Part shown: positions 42,480 through 53,295 of the stretch, in pieces
Layout: the number at the start of each line of letters is the position of its first letter
How positions within the stretch are numbered: the first letter of the stretch is position 1
Source of the DNA: Sphaerosporella brunnea
Taxonomy: Eukaryota > Ascomycota > Pezizomycetes > Pezizales > Pyronemataceae
Direction of reading: 5' to 3'
NCBI GenBank assembly: GCA_008704415.1
Contig: VXIS01000211.1
Span: forward strand, 21,533-85,532
DNA: 64,000 nucleotides
The notes under the pieces: model-generated
What the model was told of the DNA's origin: nothing
Databases searched by the model: none
What the model saw: the letters and a program-made list of their open reading frames with translations, nothing else
Made by a program: the position numbers and the translations under genes

Positions 42480-43190
42480 AGTGTTCACGCATTGTGGCGG
42501 TAGTCCTGTAGCGATCGTACGACTGCTGTACAACTGACTCTAGCAGGTTTTCTGGCTATCGGGTAGACCCTGTTCACTGCGTGTGATGCAGCATGTTCAG
42601 TGACCGCCACCCTGAGCGGCTGTTCTGGCGGGCCATAGCCATGCTCGCTGATGTTTCGGCAAGAAGTGGAATGCCAACGCCCAGTTTTTGTAACCTTGGG
42701 TGGCAGACTCATAGCACATCGATTGTTGCATTTGCTCGGCATGCGGAGGCTCACTCCGCCATCTACCGTCGATATATATTGCTTCGTTGGTGTTTCCCAC
42801 CGGCATTCTACGGACATCCTTGAAATTTATAGTCCATGCCCCCCACCTGGAAAATGTTTGTCACGGTATTGCTTTGTAACCAATTGCAAAATGTAGTAAT
42901 AACGAATGGAAGTTATATTGTTCGCTGAGTGTGTCGTTGTTACAAGGGTTGAGATTACCTGAACCGGCTTATAACCGCACATTAGCAGGAGGCGTCGATT
43001 GAGGTCATGCATATAACAGCCGTGGAGGATTCGAGAACTGCAGTCCCGACACCACCACCGATGCGCGGCATTACCCGCCACCGTGCAATAACCAAGAGCG
43101 AGTATCATCCGGGGTTGTTTGCTACCTCGTCAACCGATTCTGGGTGGATGGCATATCCGTGCTCGCCGCAGCGATACGTTAATTTCTGGG
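42480..43190. other. No recognised gene
   Basis: Frames on both strands (plus 42593-42896, minus 42597-42817, minus 42827-43108) are short and motif-free. Confidence 0.4.
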
Positions 43191-43242
43191 CTGTGATGTG
43201 CTGTACCTTCAAAGTCATCATCTGCAACTGGAACGCTGGGAG

Positions 43243-43680
43243 ATGATGGCTGTTTCGATCTGGACGCAATACGCTCTTTGCTTGGGCTTGGACGTCGCTA
43301 ACTGCGCAGTCCCCACCGCCGTGGACAGCCCTGACGGCATGGGATACCTCCGTCTTTCACACCCGAAGCTTCGTGCCGCCGTCTGGGGCGCTGCGGAGAC
43401 CGGATTCCTGTCTTCCCTCGCGCAGGAGTCACTTTCTCGCGATCGAGCAAGGACTTCCTGCAAGTCCTCTATCGCAACGCTGAGCTGCACACGGGTGGAC
43501 CACCAGGACGATTCGCAGCTTGCTTGCTCTGGGTGAAGGCGGGCTGGACAGATCCAGCATCCCACGTGTTGCCAAAGAGTTGGAGAAGTGAGACATTCTT
43601 ACTGTTCGCTCGTGGTGGGACCCGGGTCGGGCTTTCGAGAGGCGCTTTCAATGATGAAGTTGTCGTCTATGGATGGTGAA
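43243..43680 (+). pseudogene. Unknown gene with a frameshift
   Basis: From the ATG at 43243 the frame reads MMAVSIWTQYALCLGLDVAN, then DGMGYLRLSHPKLRAAVWGA and LAQESLSRDRARTS. Around 43450 a neighbouring frame takes over with DFLQVLYRNAELHTGGPPGR, FAACLLWVKAGWTDPASHV and LLFARGGTRVGLSRGAFNDE before a stop at about 43676. Both parts look protein-like and adjoin, so one gene with a 1-base indel is plausible. Family unknown to me. Confidence 0.4.
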
Positions 43681-43689
43681 GCGCATGGC

Positions 43690-44515
43690 TGGTAGAAACG
43701 GTAACGTATGCGCCAGGCATGCCGGAGACACCATGCTCTCGGACGGCAGAATATGCTGTGGAAGCTATTCGCTGTTGGTGCTAATCCCCAAGAAACAAGG
43801 AAGGAGAGTTCTTGAAGGCGCCATGAGGCACTTGCTGGTATCATCCTTTGAGCGGGGTCTGAGTATGTAACTGATGTAGCGGTATGCCAAGTACTTTGCG
43901 GATTGACGTTCTCTTTGTACTGTGTTTGTTAGCTGTTGTGCCCTATCCGGAACATGGATCATGTTGCTGTCAGCACCCGTCAGATCTAGACTGTGATTTT
44001 CCGCCATCTGCGCTCTTGCAGTAGCCGCAAAAAAAATTGGACACCTTGCTGTTGCTGGGCGTCATGCAGCAGCCGGCTGATGATAATCAGGTAGAGCGCT
44101 GCAGAGAAATTGGTGATTGTACACATTGTTGGGTGTGTTGTCATGGTGTGCAGCTCCTGGGAGGGGACGGGTGTATAGCAACGCGGCATAATTGTTCAGG
44201 AAGGTCTCCTCCCTGCCTTTGGACCCCCAATCCGGACCCCACATGGAACTCAGCAAGCCACCGCTTCGCAGAATATCACGGTGTCAGAGAATGACGGTTC
44301 GCTATGAACGGAACCTCGTTGGGCCAGCATTGGACCTGCACCTGCTGGCGCTGGACCGCGTGGCTCTACCAAACCTATTGACGCACGCCGTGGAACTACA
44401 TATCCACTCAGTCATTCTACAACGAATTATCGACCATGTCACGCCCGCAGTGGGCTGCTTGGCGTCCATTCATCATCACTGCATCGGCCATTGAGATATC
44501 ATGAGACTGCGTGTC
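43690..44515. other. No recognised gene
   Basis: Short overlapping frames only (minus 43599-43844, plus 44037-44294, plus 44192-44494). Nothing recognised. Confidence 0.4.
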
Positions 44516-44524
44516 ATCCTTCAA

Positions 44525-44838
44525 CAGTGTTCTCAACAGCTGGCTCACAAAGCTGGGGCTGTCAGCCCGGCTGCCAAAATGGGCCGGCTTGGCTCGCGGT
44601 TTGATAAGCCTGGCTACGAAGCCAGGGCTGACTGGCTGTGGGCTACATCTTTGTACGTCAAAGTCGCGAGTTGGTACAAACTGATAACCAGTGAAGCAAC
44701 AATGATGTCCAATCTTCATACCTGAACAACAGCGCATGCAGCCCACAGCCAGCTGGCCGCGCTGCGAGGGACCGGTGTTGGATCAGCCCAACGCAGCCCA
44801 ACGCAGCCAGCCCGGCTGGCTGGCTATTGAGAACACCG
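44525..44838 (+). mobile_element. Family D MITE, internally shortened
   Basis: Starts CAGTGTTCTCAACAGCTGG and ends CTGGCTATTGAGAACACCG. Flanks TCCTTCAA (44517-44524) and TCCTTCAG (44839-44846) match at 7 of 8. At 314 bp it lacks about 170 bp of the interior seen in the 489-bp copy at 7826. Confidence 0.85.
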
Positions 44839-44998
44839 TCCTTCAGTTCACGCAGTGCCTGGAAACTGATAGGATGGCTCTGGCACGGTCGTTGCCAAAG
44901 TCAGCAGTCAAGGCACACGCCTGATCTTACAGGTAGTGGACGAAGACCATCCCTCCTCAGCGTTCAAGGGTTCCAAATTCCACGGTTCGATCCTTTGA

Positions 44999-45727
44999 AT
45001 GGTGATGCTAGCGCCGGGCAGTGACCGGGAATTCCGGGATATTTTTCACTGCAGAAAGGGGCTGCATTTTCGCCCGCGATTTCTGGAAGGATTCAACCCC
45101 CGCGTGCAAGTGTTCAGGCACGATCCCGGGCTTGTCGAGATACAGGCCTGTCCCCTGGAGGTGTATTCCCGCACCGAGGTGACTGTCCCCAATGACTGGA
45201 CCTGGCGCCACCTCTGGTCGTTGCGGGTGCGGTTCGATGCCGGGCCGCTCCGCGCAGGGAACCTCGAGCCCAGCCAGACTGTATTGAAAATGGCAGGCCA
45301 CATGCTGGATGAGCTGCTAGGGGGTGTTGCGGTGCCTGTGTGCGTGCGCGACTATGTTCTTGAGGCCATAATGAGCTACGACGACCAACAGCATGTTTTG
45401 AATCTGCTCACCGCGGCCAGCGGTTCGAGGCGATTCCGGCAGCCAACGACCGGTGGGCTCTGGCACGCCTTTATCAATCATCTGGCAGACACCAGAACGC
45501 TTGCGGTGCCAATTCCGCTCCTCGGCATCATGCACCCCGAGACAGCGGATGCACGCGCTCCATCCCACCCACGGTTTGCCGCCGCTGGTGCACGCGGTCG
45601 CCACACTGCGACATCTCCGACAGACATAACAGCAGAGCCCCTCAACCAGAGAGGAACACCGAAAGCCAGTTTTGTACGTTGCTGCAAGGTATACACACAC
45701 ACCTGTAGAGCAAACAAGCACGGCTGA
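44999..45727 (+). CDS. Hypothetical protein, 242 aa
   Basis: Open frame from a real ATG. Residues 1-95 are Arg/Phe/Val-rich with regular strand-like alternation (HCRKGLHFRPRFLEGFNPRV; VTVPNDWTWRHLWSLRVRFD). Residues 100-165 are more helical (AGHMLDELLGGVAVPVCVRD; YVLEAIMSYDDQQHVLNLLT). The tail is Ala/Arg/Thr-rich and ends in Cys/His residues. The opposite strand is partly open too (minus 45317-45778, Cys-rich: CYVCRRCRSVATAC), so direction is not certain. No family recognised, no signal peptide or membrane segment. Confidence 0.4.
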   Translation: MVMLAPGSDREFRDIFHCRKGLHFRPRFLEGFNPRVQVFRHDPGLVEIQACPLEVYSRTEVTVPNDWTWRHLWSLRVRFDAGPLRAGNLEPSQTVLKMAGHMLDELLGGVAVPVCVRDYVLEAIMSYDDQQHVLNLLTAASGSRRFRQPTTGGLWHAFINHLADTRTLAVPIPLLGIMHPETADARAPSHPRFAAAGARGRHTATSPTDITAEPLNQRGTPKASFVRCCKVYTHTCRANKHG

Positions 45728-45729
45728 TT

Positions 45730-46080
45730 CCCAGGCTGTGTGGATATTTGGGATGGCAACAGGTTTGGAGTCAAGCATAGCACGTCGGCAATTGAAAAAC
45801 TACTACACCTCCGGTGGCCTTTTGTGGTAAATCATCTGGTCAATCTGATGCTGCCCACACCGAAGGACGACAAATATCGGTAAATCCGCGGGAGATCGTC
45901 CGAACCAGCACCCTCGTGATGAGCAGCGTTGGGAACTACGTTTGCTATCAGGCTGTTGTCATGACGGCCATCATACAGTGTCCTCCATGTTTGTTACTCT
46001 GTACGCCCTATTCCCCACCAATGGTTAGGCCTTACCGACCAGCACCCTTGTGCTCCACAAGGTCACCGAGGCGTGCATAA
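45730..46080. other. No recognised gene
   Basis: One short plus frame (45814-46080) without motif. Nothing else seen. Confidence 0.4.
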
Positions 46081-46084
46081 AGCA

Positions 46085-46350
46085 ATGAGGGACACGAGCG
46101 GAGCCAGTACAAGCTGTAAACTAGAGCTGACATGACGAGCTGATCCGATACTTCGTAATGTAGAGGTCAACCTGCTTCGAGCCGAATGTAGAAAATCAGC
46201 TTCGCTTGCGCCATCATGAGTTTTCAGCATGATGGGAGCGTTCAAGGAACTAAAAACCACAGCGAGTGTCGTAGAATAAAAACAAAAGTTCAAACTGACT
46301 GCGTTATATACAAATCTCGATTCACTTGTTGCTGTCACGACGATCATCCG
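46085..46350 (+). mobile_element. Family A fragment (left end and interior)
   Basis: ATGAGGGACACGAGCGGAGCC at 46086-46106 is a decayed family A left end. The interior at 46.24-46.34 kb (CACAGCGAGTGTCGTAGAAT ... CTTGTTGCTGTCAC) matches 32.90-32.98 kb inside the complete family A element. The right end is missing. Confidence 0.55.
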
Positions 46351-46354
46351 AAAC

Positions 46355-46795
46355 AAGTCCGACTGCCGCACTATTTGAGAGCTGTAATCTGTTAAACTAA
46401 CATTGAATCAACCCTGACGATTTTACTGCGCAGCGTATGATACTGATTCTCTATGCCTACTGCGTGTGCGGCGGTTTTACACCTAGGGGTTTGCAGTCAT
46501 CATGGGTTCCTAACGTGCGATAGCAGTTTCAAACAGTGAAGGAATTCGACCGCCTGAATTTTGCTCTTCCTGCAGCTTCGGCTGAGGGCGGCTTAACAGT
46601 TTCTTCCATCGCTGTGTGCAACCTTTTATCGCTTCGCCAGTACCCAGCGTCCGAAAGACGCAGCTAACGTTTACACAGCATGTATCTGGGCGTGAGGTCA
46701 ACTGTTGCTTGCGATCGCTGGCAAGCAATTGACAGAATGGCTCCCGACTGTCTCTTTATATCACCCACACGTGACCTTGCTGAAAGTCTTTTTTC
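46355..46795. other. No recognised gene
   Basis: Short frames only (minus 46510-46728). Nothing recognised. Confidence 0.4.
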
Positions 46796-46799
46796 GCCT

Positions 46800-46992
46800 G
46801 CCCGGACGTGGAACCCCCACCCCCACCGTGCCGCGCTCCTGGGTGTTCACCGTGCCTGATGGGCGTCTGCAGTCACCTGGGTCTGGTTGAAAATTTCCTG
46901 GTCCAAACAGGCCGCAATTTGAAAACCCGCTTCAAATCAAACGGGTTCAGGGGTCCGAGAAACCGGCCAAACCTGATATTTGCCCGCCTTGC
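46800..46992 (+). mobile_element. Family C right-half fragment, diverged
   Basis: Contains CACCTGGGTCTGGTTGA, CTGGTCCAAACAGGCCG, AAACCCGCTTCAAATCA and CGGGTTCAGG in the order of the family C right half (42.35-42.46 kb). The right TIR is barely recognisable. Old copy. Confidence 0.6.
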
Positions 46993-46999
46993 ACTGGTA

Positions 47000-47160
47000 C
47001 AGCTGCGTTGCTCGTAGTCGCTGCGTCATACGCACCAGCAACTCCTGACCCAGGATTCTTTGGACGACATTCTGTTTGCTCATTACATAGCTTGAAAGAA
47101 GCAGAAAGGAATCATCCCCGCCACTGGGCGCTTGAGCATCTCCACGTCCTGATGATGTTA
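47000..47160. other. No recognised feature
   Basis: One short minus frame; nothing recognised. Confidence 0.4.
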
Positions 47161-47163
47161 CAA

Positions 47164-47262
47164 TAGTGATGCACACGAGCCAAGCCCCGTCCTAGCGCCG
47201 ACTCGATCCAGCTGAATTTGGAGCTCGAGTTGGCTCAAGCGATTGTAAGTCTGGCTTAAGCA
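47164..47262 (+). mobile_element. Family A left-end fragment
   Basis: TAGTGATGCACACGAGCCAAG (47167 on) followed by GCGCCGACTCGATCCAGC and GGAGCTCGAGTTGGCTCAAG, as in the left end at 1.43-1.55 kb. No right end was found. Confidence 0.6.
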
Positions 47263-47264
47263 GG

Positions 47265-48360
47265 GTGCGAGCGTGTACATAGAATTGTGTTTGTTCCTTG
47301 CGGCACTGTGCTTCAGGGTGGTGTAGTGTGTTGAAATGGGGTGACGTAGGTGATATTTGTAATGGTAAAGAGGTTCTGTGTTGTGTTGAAAATAGCCTCA
47401 CTCCCATTGACAGATCTTGACTGATATCTCCACCAGCACATGCTGCGACGATGGCGATGGAATGGGCACGTTCGGGGGTATCGCAATGAAGGCTTCCCTG
47501 ATATCACACAGCCAAACGTTAATTACAGGCAGTCAACAGCAATCTGGGACCCTAGAAGAACCTGTGTCAAACCTGGGAGTGCTTGCCTGCCTGACTTGGC
47601 GGAGTTTTGCACCACAAAGCAGAGAGACACTCGCCAATCGTGGCCGTGGAGGCCGTGGAAGCCAGCCTAGTTCGTGTGATAATTACTCATAGTTTTGCTG
47701 CACCATCGTAGATAGGGTTTCGGAAACGCCAGTTGTTGAAACGTGGATGTGTAGAGAGATGCAGTTTAGTCAGGGTGGATGGATGGTGGGTAAGCGATTA
47801 TTGTATTACTTAGTTTACAGGCTAGCTAGCTACGTCTAGACACCCTTTCATAGCTTCACTGGGTGTCACTCGGTGCTACCTCACACTAGCTTACTCGTCC
47901 ATCATGCCATCGCACTCATCCCGTCACACCTAGAAAGCCCTGTTTTCCAACACCAGTGACTGTTTTTCAAATCTTGCAAGCCATAGTTTGGCAGACACCA
48001 ACGACTTCCTGTTCCGTGAACGGCTTGGTCACAGTCACGTTGGGCGCCGTGAGCATTACCAACTTCTGCGTCGCCGGGAAAATCATTTTCAACCGCAGTT
48101 GATACACACGACGGAGATTGCCTCACGCGCCCCCGCCTAGTCAACGAGTCGTTGTATCGCGCAATTTGGGGACGGTGGTAGAGTCAAGAGCCTGCACTCC
48201 AGCCTCGCAATGAATCGGGTCCGCCACGAACGCAGCTTGGTGTAGCTGCACAGCTTCTACCACCACCACCTGTGGAACTGCAGATCCAGCAAACGCTACG
48301 CTGTGCCGATGAGGAATTGGGCAAGAGGAATTTCAAAGCCACGGAGCTGGCTATGCAACA
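47265..48360. other. No recognised gene
   Basis: Frames plus 47417-47692 and minus 47902-48144 are short and motif-free. Nothing further recognised. Confidence 0.4.
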
Positions 48361-48364
48361 CCGT

Positions 48365-48733
48365 TCAACTCTTGTCTACTGTTGGGAGCTGCATAGGCAT
48401 CGCGTGCGACACTTTGTGTGCAAATGCTGACACTGTGCAAGACTGGTGACTGTGTGCATACATCCAACCGAGATCCTCAAATGTAATCGCACCAAGCTTA
48501 CGGAAATGTTTGGACTGCCAGACGTCAAACTCAGAGTGGGTCTGACGCTGTGCTTGTCCGGATAAAAATCCAACCGTCGGCGGTAGCTGCAATCGTGGCG
48601 CCGTGTTGACCAGAACGAACACAGCGTAGAAAGATGAGGTATAGCTGGCAGGGCCGGGCGGACCAAGTTCGGCGAAACAAGTATGGAGATTATGTGAAAA
48701 CGCTGTAAGTATGTGGTCAATCGTCGTGGACAT
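48365..48733 (-). CDS. Hypothetical protein, 122 aa
   Basis: Starts at a true ATG: MSTTIDHILTAFSHNLHTCF, then PASYTSSFYAVFVLVNTAPR, LPPTVGFLSGQ, KHFRKLGAITFEDLGWMYAH. The mixture of aromatic and small residues and regular polarity look coding. It lies about 0.8 kb downstream, on the same strand, of the relatives of the 38 kb gene at 49.6-50.4 kb and could be a later exon or a separate small gene. Family unknown. Confidence 0.35.
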   Translation of the reverse strand: MSTTIDHILTAFSHNLHTCFAELGPPGPASYTSSFYAVFVLVNTAPRLQLPPTVGFLSGQAQRQTHSEFDVWQSKHFRKLGAITFEDLGWMYAHSHQSCTVSAFAHKVSHAMPMQLPTVDKS

Positions 48734-48739
48734 ATGCCC

Positions 48740-49560
48740 GTGATCGTGAAGCGGGCCGCGATGGAGCCACCCTGAGCCCGAACCCTTTGCCCACTAGAGG
48801 CTGCACCTTGTCTGAAGGAGTCTTCAGAGTAGTGGCCAGTGATCCCGTGGTCGCTCGGACCTAGGCGTAGGAAACGTATTACATAGTCACAGGAAAAACG
48901 CTGGTTATTGGGGCGGGTTACCAGCGGCTGGAGGGAGTAAACTTAATTGGAATGCGGAGCTTAATCATTTCAATGCCATTGTGAGAATTGTGTGTTGTCG
49001 TGCAGTGAGGAGATGAATTTTTGCCGCCGTTGAGACATCACCTTTTGCATCGCGACCTATAGAAAATCTCGAGTTTAAACTGCGTGCATATCCCAACTCA
49101 GCATCGAGAAGGTCTCGAATGTCACCTACAGTATCAGCGAGTCAAGGATCGATAGGGCAACTACTGCTTGGATAAAACCTGGCGCGGTGGAGTCAGCAAG
49201 ATAGGATCCAGTGGCAAGGGCCCTGCAGGCGCAGATTTCAGTCATATCTCACTGATTTGGTAGGTTGCTTTAGCAACGCGGCCATGAAGACAGAAAGCTC
49301 AAGAGCAGAGAACGTGAAGCCGTTTGCATAGCGTACAACTAACCCAGAACGGTCCAGGCCTCAAATCAACAAATCTATATTTCTCATTCTTGCCCAGGTA
49401 TCCAAAATCACTCAGCCTACTTGCCAACAGTTCCGGTACTGAATCGCAGATCGCACCTGCCACTGCAGGCTTCCAAACATAGTCTTTCCCACATCCGGAA
49501 CCTCAGTCGAGTGGCCGTCGTCGCCGTGGATGACCACATCATGTTGTGCGATCATCTGGG
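48740..49560. other. No recognised gene
   Basis: Few open frames (plus 49421-49603). Nothing recognised. Confidence 0.4.
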
Positions 49561-49563
49561 TTT

Positions 49564-50395
49564 TCAATGCTGCTGGCTGACGCGCATAACCTCAAAAAAG
49601 TAGCTCTCCATGGATGACTTCACCTCAGAAATAGTCGTCTCGGTGCGCATCAGTACGTCTAACGGCTGTTCACCTTTGTCGGGAAACTTTATCCACCACG
49701 TCTGCACCACGATAAATGTGCGCGCTGCGCTCGTGCAGTGGTTTCCGTTATCAGCGTGGACGGACGGGTCTCCAGTCCTCGCAGACAGGGTGGAGGCGTT
49801 CGGCCACACCTGTGAGATTCGACTGAGTAGTCCGTCTAGCAGGTCGCTACTGGTCCCGCCCTCAATGAACAACGAGTCAAGATGTGAGGGCGAGAATCCG
49901 AGGGTTGCCAGCTCACCGGCCGTTCTTAGCTGGCTCATAAATTGTCTACAATCGTGTGTAGCATTCCCACGGTGAGATTGCATAGCCGGAGAACCACAAG
50001 TTTGATGGCCAGCCACTTGCGTTTGAACTTAACGTGAGCAAGGATTTTGAGAACAGCGGCGCGCCGATGATGGTGAACTTCCCCTGGTAGTATGGCCACG
50101 AGGACGCGATCAACGGACCGCCCTCTTCCTCGATGCGATTGCCATACATATCCAGCACGGCCTCTAGGTGGATTTCCAGCTTTTCCACGACAACGTGTTT
50201 TAGCTCCGACATACGCGGACTGGCCACAGAGGAAGCCGCAATGTCAGCTTGCCGACACCAACGCCCACCACGACCGGGATTTGGGCGTACCTGGTATGTC
50301 TGAATGTCGTCATTCGTGATCCAATGAATCTTCGGGGATCCGGAGACGACAAACCTAAGGCGGAAATGAGATCCCGCGCGGCTCCGCGATGGCAT
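49564..50395 (-). pseudogene. Decayed relative of the 38.4-39.4 kb gene
   Basis: Minus 49946-50395 (ATG at 50395) contains VVVEKLEIHLEAVLDMYGN ... YYQGKFTIIGAPLFSKS, comparable with MEDMEIDMDAITDMFGD ... EILYMYAPFVVEGKPILSRT at 38.9 kb. Then, after frame changes, minus 49564-50016 contains TWWIKFPDKGEQPLDVLM and TETTISEVKSSMESYF, comparable with LRFVSPPGVDLYTQLL and NITVGQLKGLV. The order is the same in both loci. Stops and shifts make this a pseudogene, unless introns explain them. Confidence 0.5.
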
Positions 50396-50399
50396 TTGG

Positions 50400-51330
50400 A
50401 AACGCGCGCTCGGATGTGCGATACGGTTCAGGCTCGAAGATGCGTGGGTGCATTAAGCTGAGGTCATGCACACTCGCAGTGCTGGTCGGCATTGCGAAGA
50501 AAATAACGATCGCCCTGGATGGGTAGCTGTGTGGAGCGAGAGAGCGGTCGCAGTGCAGGATCGCGGTGATGGTGAGGCAGTGTGCGCTGTGCTGAACATG
50601 AGCTCTAATAGAGATGGAGCGAAGGTCTGTCTGAATGCTCGAGGTTGAGGCTCGGTGTTAACCTCCGAGCTTGTCCTACAAGAAACCCTAAGTCCGCCCC
50701 ACAGCGTGGCCCGGTACCTCAATATCAAAGTAGGCAACTCAAGGACTTACCTTGACAAGCGCCACATCATGATGTGAGGGTTCACATTCACCTCGTTCGG
50801 AGCGCACATTGCTCAGACGGCTGCCGTACCTCTTGACACCAACAAGGAGTCGCAGTGGTACTACTAAATGCCAAAACCACCTGCAGGCTTGCCCATAATT
50901 TTGGTTTAATCGAAACCGCTCTTCCTCGGTCTTCGAAACAACGTCAGGTTTGTGGCAAATTGTATCCCCGGTCAGCATCCATTTTCAATCTCTGATTCCA
51001 GGATCTCCGTAATCCAGGCTTGTTGACGCTTCACACTCCCCTTTGCAGGGAGGAATAGCGTAATGTTTTGCATGCGGAATAGTGACTAATATGAGCTGTA
51101 TCCTGATTGTGATCAATGCTTCTGCCATGGATGATGCCGTCGCTCGAGGGTACACATCAACCCAGCGTTACTTCTTTTGCGTGTGCAATTTTGTCTCGAA
51201 ATGTGTCAGCACCAACTGCGGGCTCCAGCGTGGCCAAACGGACAGCATGCCGGATCCTATGAATCGCGCATTGCCTCCTGCATCACACCCATCGACCAAT
51301 TCCTGCACACCTACAGCAACCACTGGAAGG
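50400..51330. other. No recognised gene
   Basis: Frames minus 50453-50737, minus 50739-50978 and plus 51082-51471 have no motif, and the last runs antisense into a hAT remnant. Confidence 0.4.
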
Positions 51331-51335
51331 AAGCG

Positions 51336-51490
51336 TCAACGTTCATACCCACTGAAAATGCGTTCGACCTCCGTTGACATTGTAGGAATGGCATTCAATT
51401 CGACTCCCATGCGTGGAAGATCTCTTCCCAGCAACCCTGCTACGCCACTATCCATGGCCTTGACCCAGTAGTCCCCGCTGGCACAATGTT
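51336..51490 (-). pseudogene. hAT dimerisation domain fragment (family G)
   Basis: Minus strand reads LLGRDLPRMGVELNAIPTMS then TEVERIFSGYER, the PxLxxMAxDxLxIPxxSxxxERxFSxxxR signature that opens the hATC domain. A 150-bp insert lies at its upstream side (51500-51645), and the downstream LECLKSW-type part is not recognisable. Confidence 0.75.
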
Positions 51491-51499
51491 CCTCACAAT

Positions 51500-51645
51500 C
51501 CAGTCCGACCAGTCCTGCGCGCGGACCGTACCAAGACCACATCATGCAGTCCAGTCCGAAAGGCTGCCCTGGACCTATCAGTCCTTGGAGGGGTAAGGAC
51601 TGGACCGCCTGCAGGCGATCCAGTCGACTGGATACTTCTAGCGGA
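51500..51645. repeat. Small CCAGTCC-rich repeat, copy 1
   Basis: CCAGTCCGACCAGTCCTG(C)GCGCGGACCG, CATGCAGTCCAGTCC, GGACTGGACCG and GATCCAGTC occur in this order, and again at 53815-53955. Ends are rich in CAGTCC and GGACTGG, approximately inverted. No target duplication established. Both copies sit beside hAT C-terminal fragments. Confidence 0.55.
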
Positions 51646-51724
51646 GTGATGTATTGCATAAGGATTTTATATACAAAGCGCGTCTTCTAAACCCATACAC
51701 CAAACTGTGTCCTCCGCACGCTCC

Positions 51725-52150
51725 AATAGTCCTTGTGAGTGACTTACGGTTAGAGTTTTTATTCAGGGTCTCAGGGCCCAGTTGCGAATGAGACGTGTGT
51801 TGACGACGTTCCGTGGCGGTTGTTTAGTGGTGAGTTGAGGATGTTCGACCGCGGTTGTTTTGCAACAGCGGAAGATGGCAAAGATAGAGAATTTATTTTC
51901 TCAGGGGCATGTTCGCCACCCTTGACGCACACCGCTTGCACATTCCTGCTCACAGCATATCACACAAGTCTAGACTGCGGACCGACCCTGTCCACGCAAA
52001 TTTGGACCAAGCCGTTCAGTCCACTAGAAATCCCAGACTAGGTTATCGCAGTCCACCAAAAAAAGTAGACTAGACCGAACTTTGGCAGACCGTCCAGGCC
52101 GACCAGCAGGCCGCCCCGGCCCGTGAAGGGCACTGCTCGCAGGTTTGACG
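51725..52150 (-). repeat. Family G hAT 5' region, copy 1
   Basis: GTGAGTGACTTAC, CAGTTGCGAATGAGACG, GCATGTTCGCC and CCGTCCAGGC(C)GAC blocks recur in the same order at 54.74-55.08 and 55.37-55.43 kb. In both places a hAT dimerisation fragment lies on the minus strand at lower coordinates, so I infer this is the 5' part of the same hAT family. Confidence 0.5.
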
Positions 52151-52299
52151 CACTTTAACCCAGAGAATACAAGTCTGAAGAGAGGCGGATGGATATGGCT
52201 GACGTTATGCTCACAAATCCAAAGATTTCGAAACCTATGGACCGTGGCAGAAGCGCTAGCGTCAACACTCCCACTGTAGCGCTGCAGTATTCCGACTTT

Positions 52300-52520
52300 T
52301 TTTATGTTTCTTTCCTTGATGTATGTGTAAGCAAAAAACTTCGGAAGTCTGGCGCGCCCGCGGGGCGCCGGGTACTTCTGGGCCTGGTGAGTGCTCTCAG
52401 ACACCTGGGTCTTGATCCCAAAAGCCTGGTCCAAACGGGCTGTGATTTCAAAAGCCCGATTCAATCAGCCCGGTTCAGGCCTGGCTCAAAGCCGCACTGG
52501 CTGGACTTTTGACAGCCCTG
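52300..52520 (+). mobile_element. Family C right-half fragment
   Basis: TTTCTTTCCTTGATGTATGT, CACCTGGGTCTTGATCC, CTGGTCCAAACGGGC and right terminus GGACTTTTGACAGCCCTG (ends 52520) match 42.25-42.46 kb. The left end is absent. Confidence 0.75.
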
Positions 52521-52529
52521 CCTGAAAGT

Positions 52530-53290
52530 CCTTCAAACACTGCAGTCCAGTTCTTACTTAATAGGGACCGCGACTTTCAAGTCCAATCCAGCGCGGTGGA
52601 CCCAGGGGCCACGGGTGACTACGGTCGACCGAATGCTTCGTAAGCTCGGCCGCTTCAATATTGTAGATATCCCTGATGTTTACCGGCGGTGGACCCTGTT
52701 CGGGTTGCGACGGACCCTTCAAAAAACAAGAAATACTCTACCCTTAACGACCACGAGCGAAGCTCAACCGCCCCCGAAGTTCGACATTCAGCACCATGTG
52801 TGTCGAAAGGCAGAGTTCTCACGCCTCCTCAACCGAAGGTTTGGTGCTCTTTTAACAGGAAGTGCAGGCCGCCAAACTCTAGTTTCCTCAGGCCTTTCTT
52901 CAGTGCCGAGCGATCTCTGCACTCCTCGCATCGGCAGCAACCCCGCGGGGCGTGAATCAATTTGAGATCGAAGAGATTTTTTTTGGCAAGAAAAAGGCGC
53001 GTAAAAGCCACATCTGGCATACATACAATGGGAACGAGGTGGTGATCTGCGGCCAGTTGAGATGGAGGTGCCGCCGACGTTGGTATACGGCATGGAGCTA
53101 CGGGACGGCATGGAGCGATCTGTGGCTACCTTTTGTACCAAGCAGCAAAAGATTGAATCCAACGCGGACGTGTTTTAGCTGGAGCCGGACAAACCCGCTA
53201 CATCACAGGTATTGCAATGGCCACGTTGCGGATATTTTGCCCGCTATGAATGAGGTTCTTCCGTCAGCCATTCTCCTCCACCGCTTTCTC
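52530..53290. other. Unrecognised frames
   Basis: Plus 52615-52965, minus 52788-53162 and plus 52952-53362 overlap. The last reads toward the hAT fragment that begins near 53.3 kb (EIFFGKKKARKSHIWHTYNG) and may be its degenerate upstream part, but no hAT motif is visible in it. Confidence 0.35.
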
Positions 53291-53295
53291 ATGCC

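Noticed and set aside
49564..50016. Crinkler-type effector N-terminus
   Set aside because: A ubiquitin-like pattern was considered as a Crinkler header, but the expected N-terminal position and the LxLFLAK/HVLVVVP-like motifs are absent.
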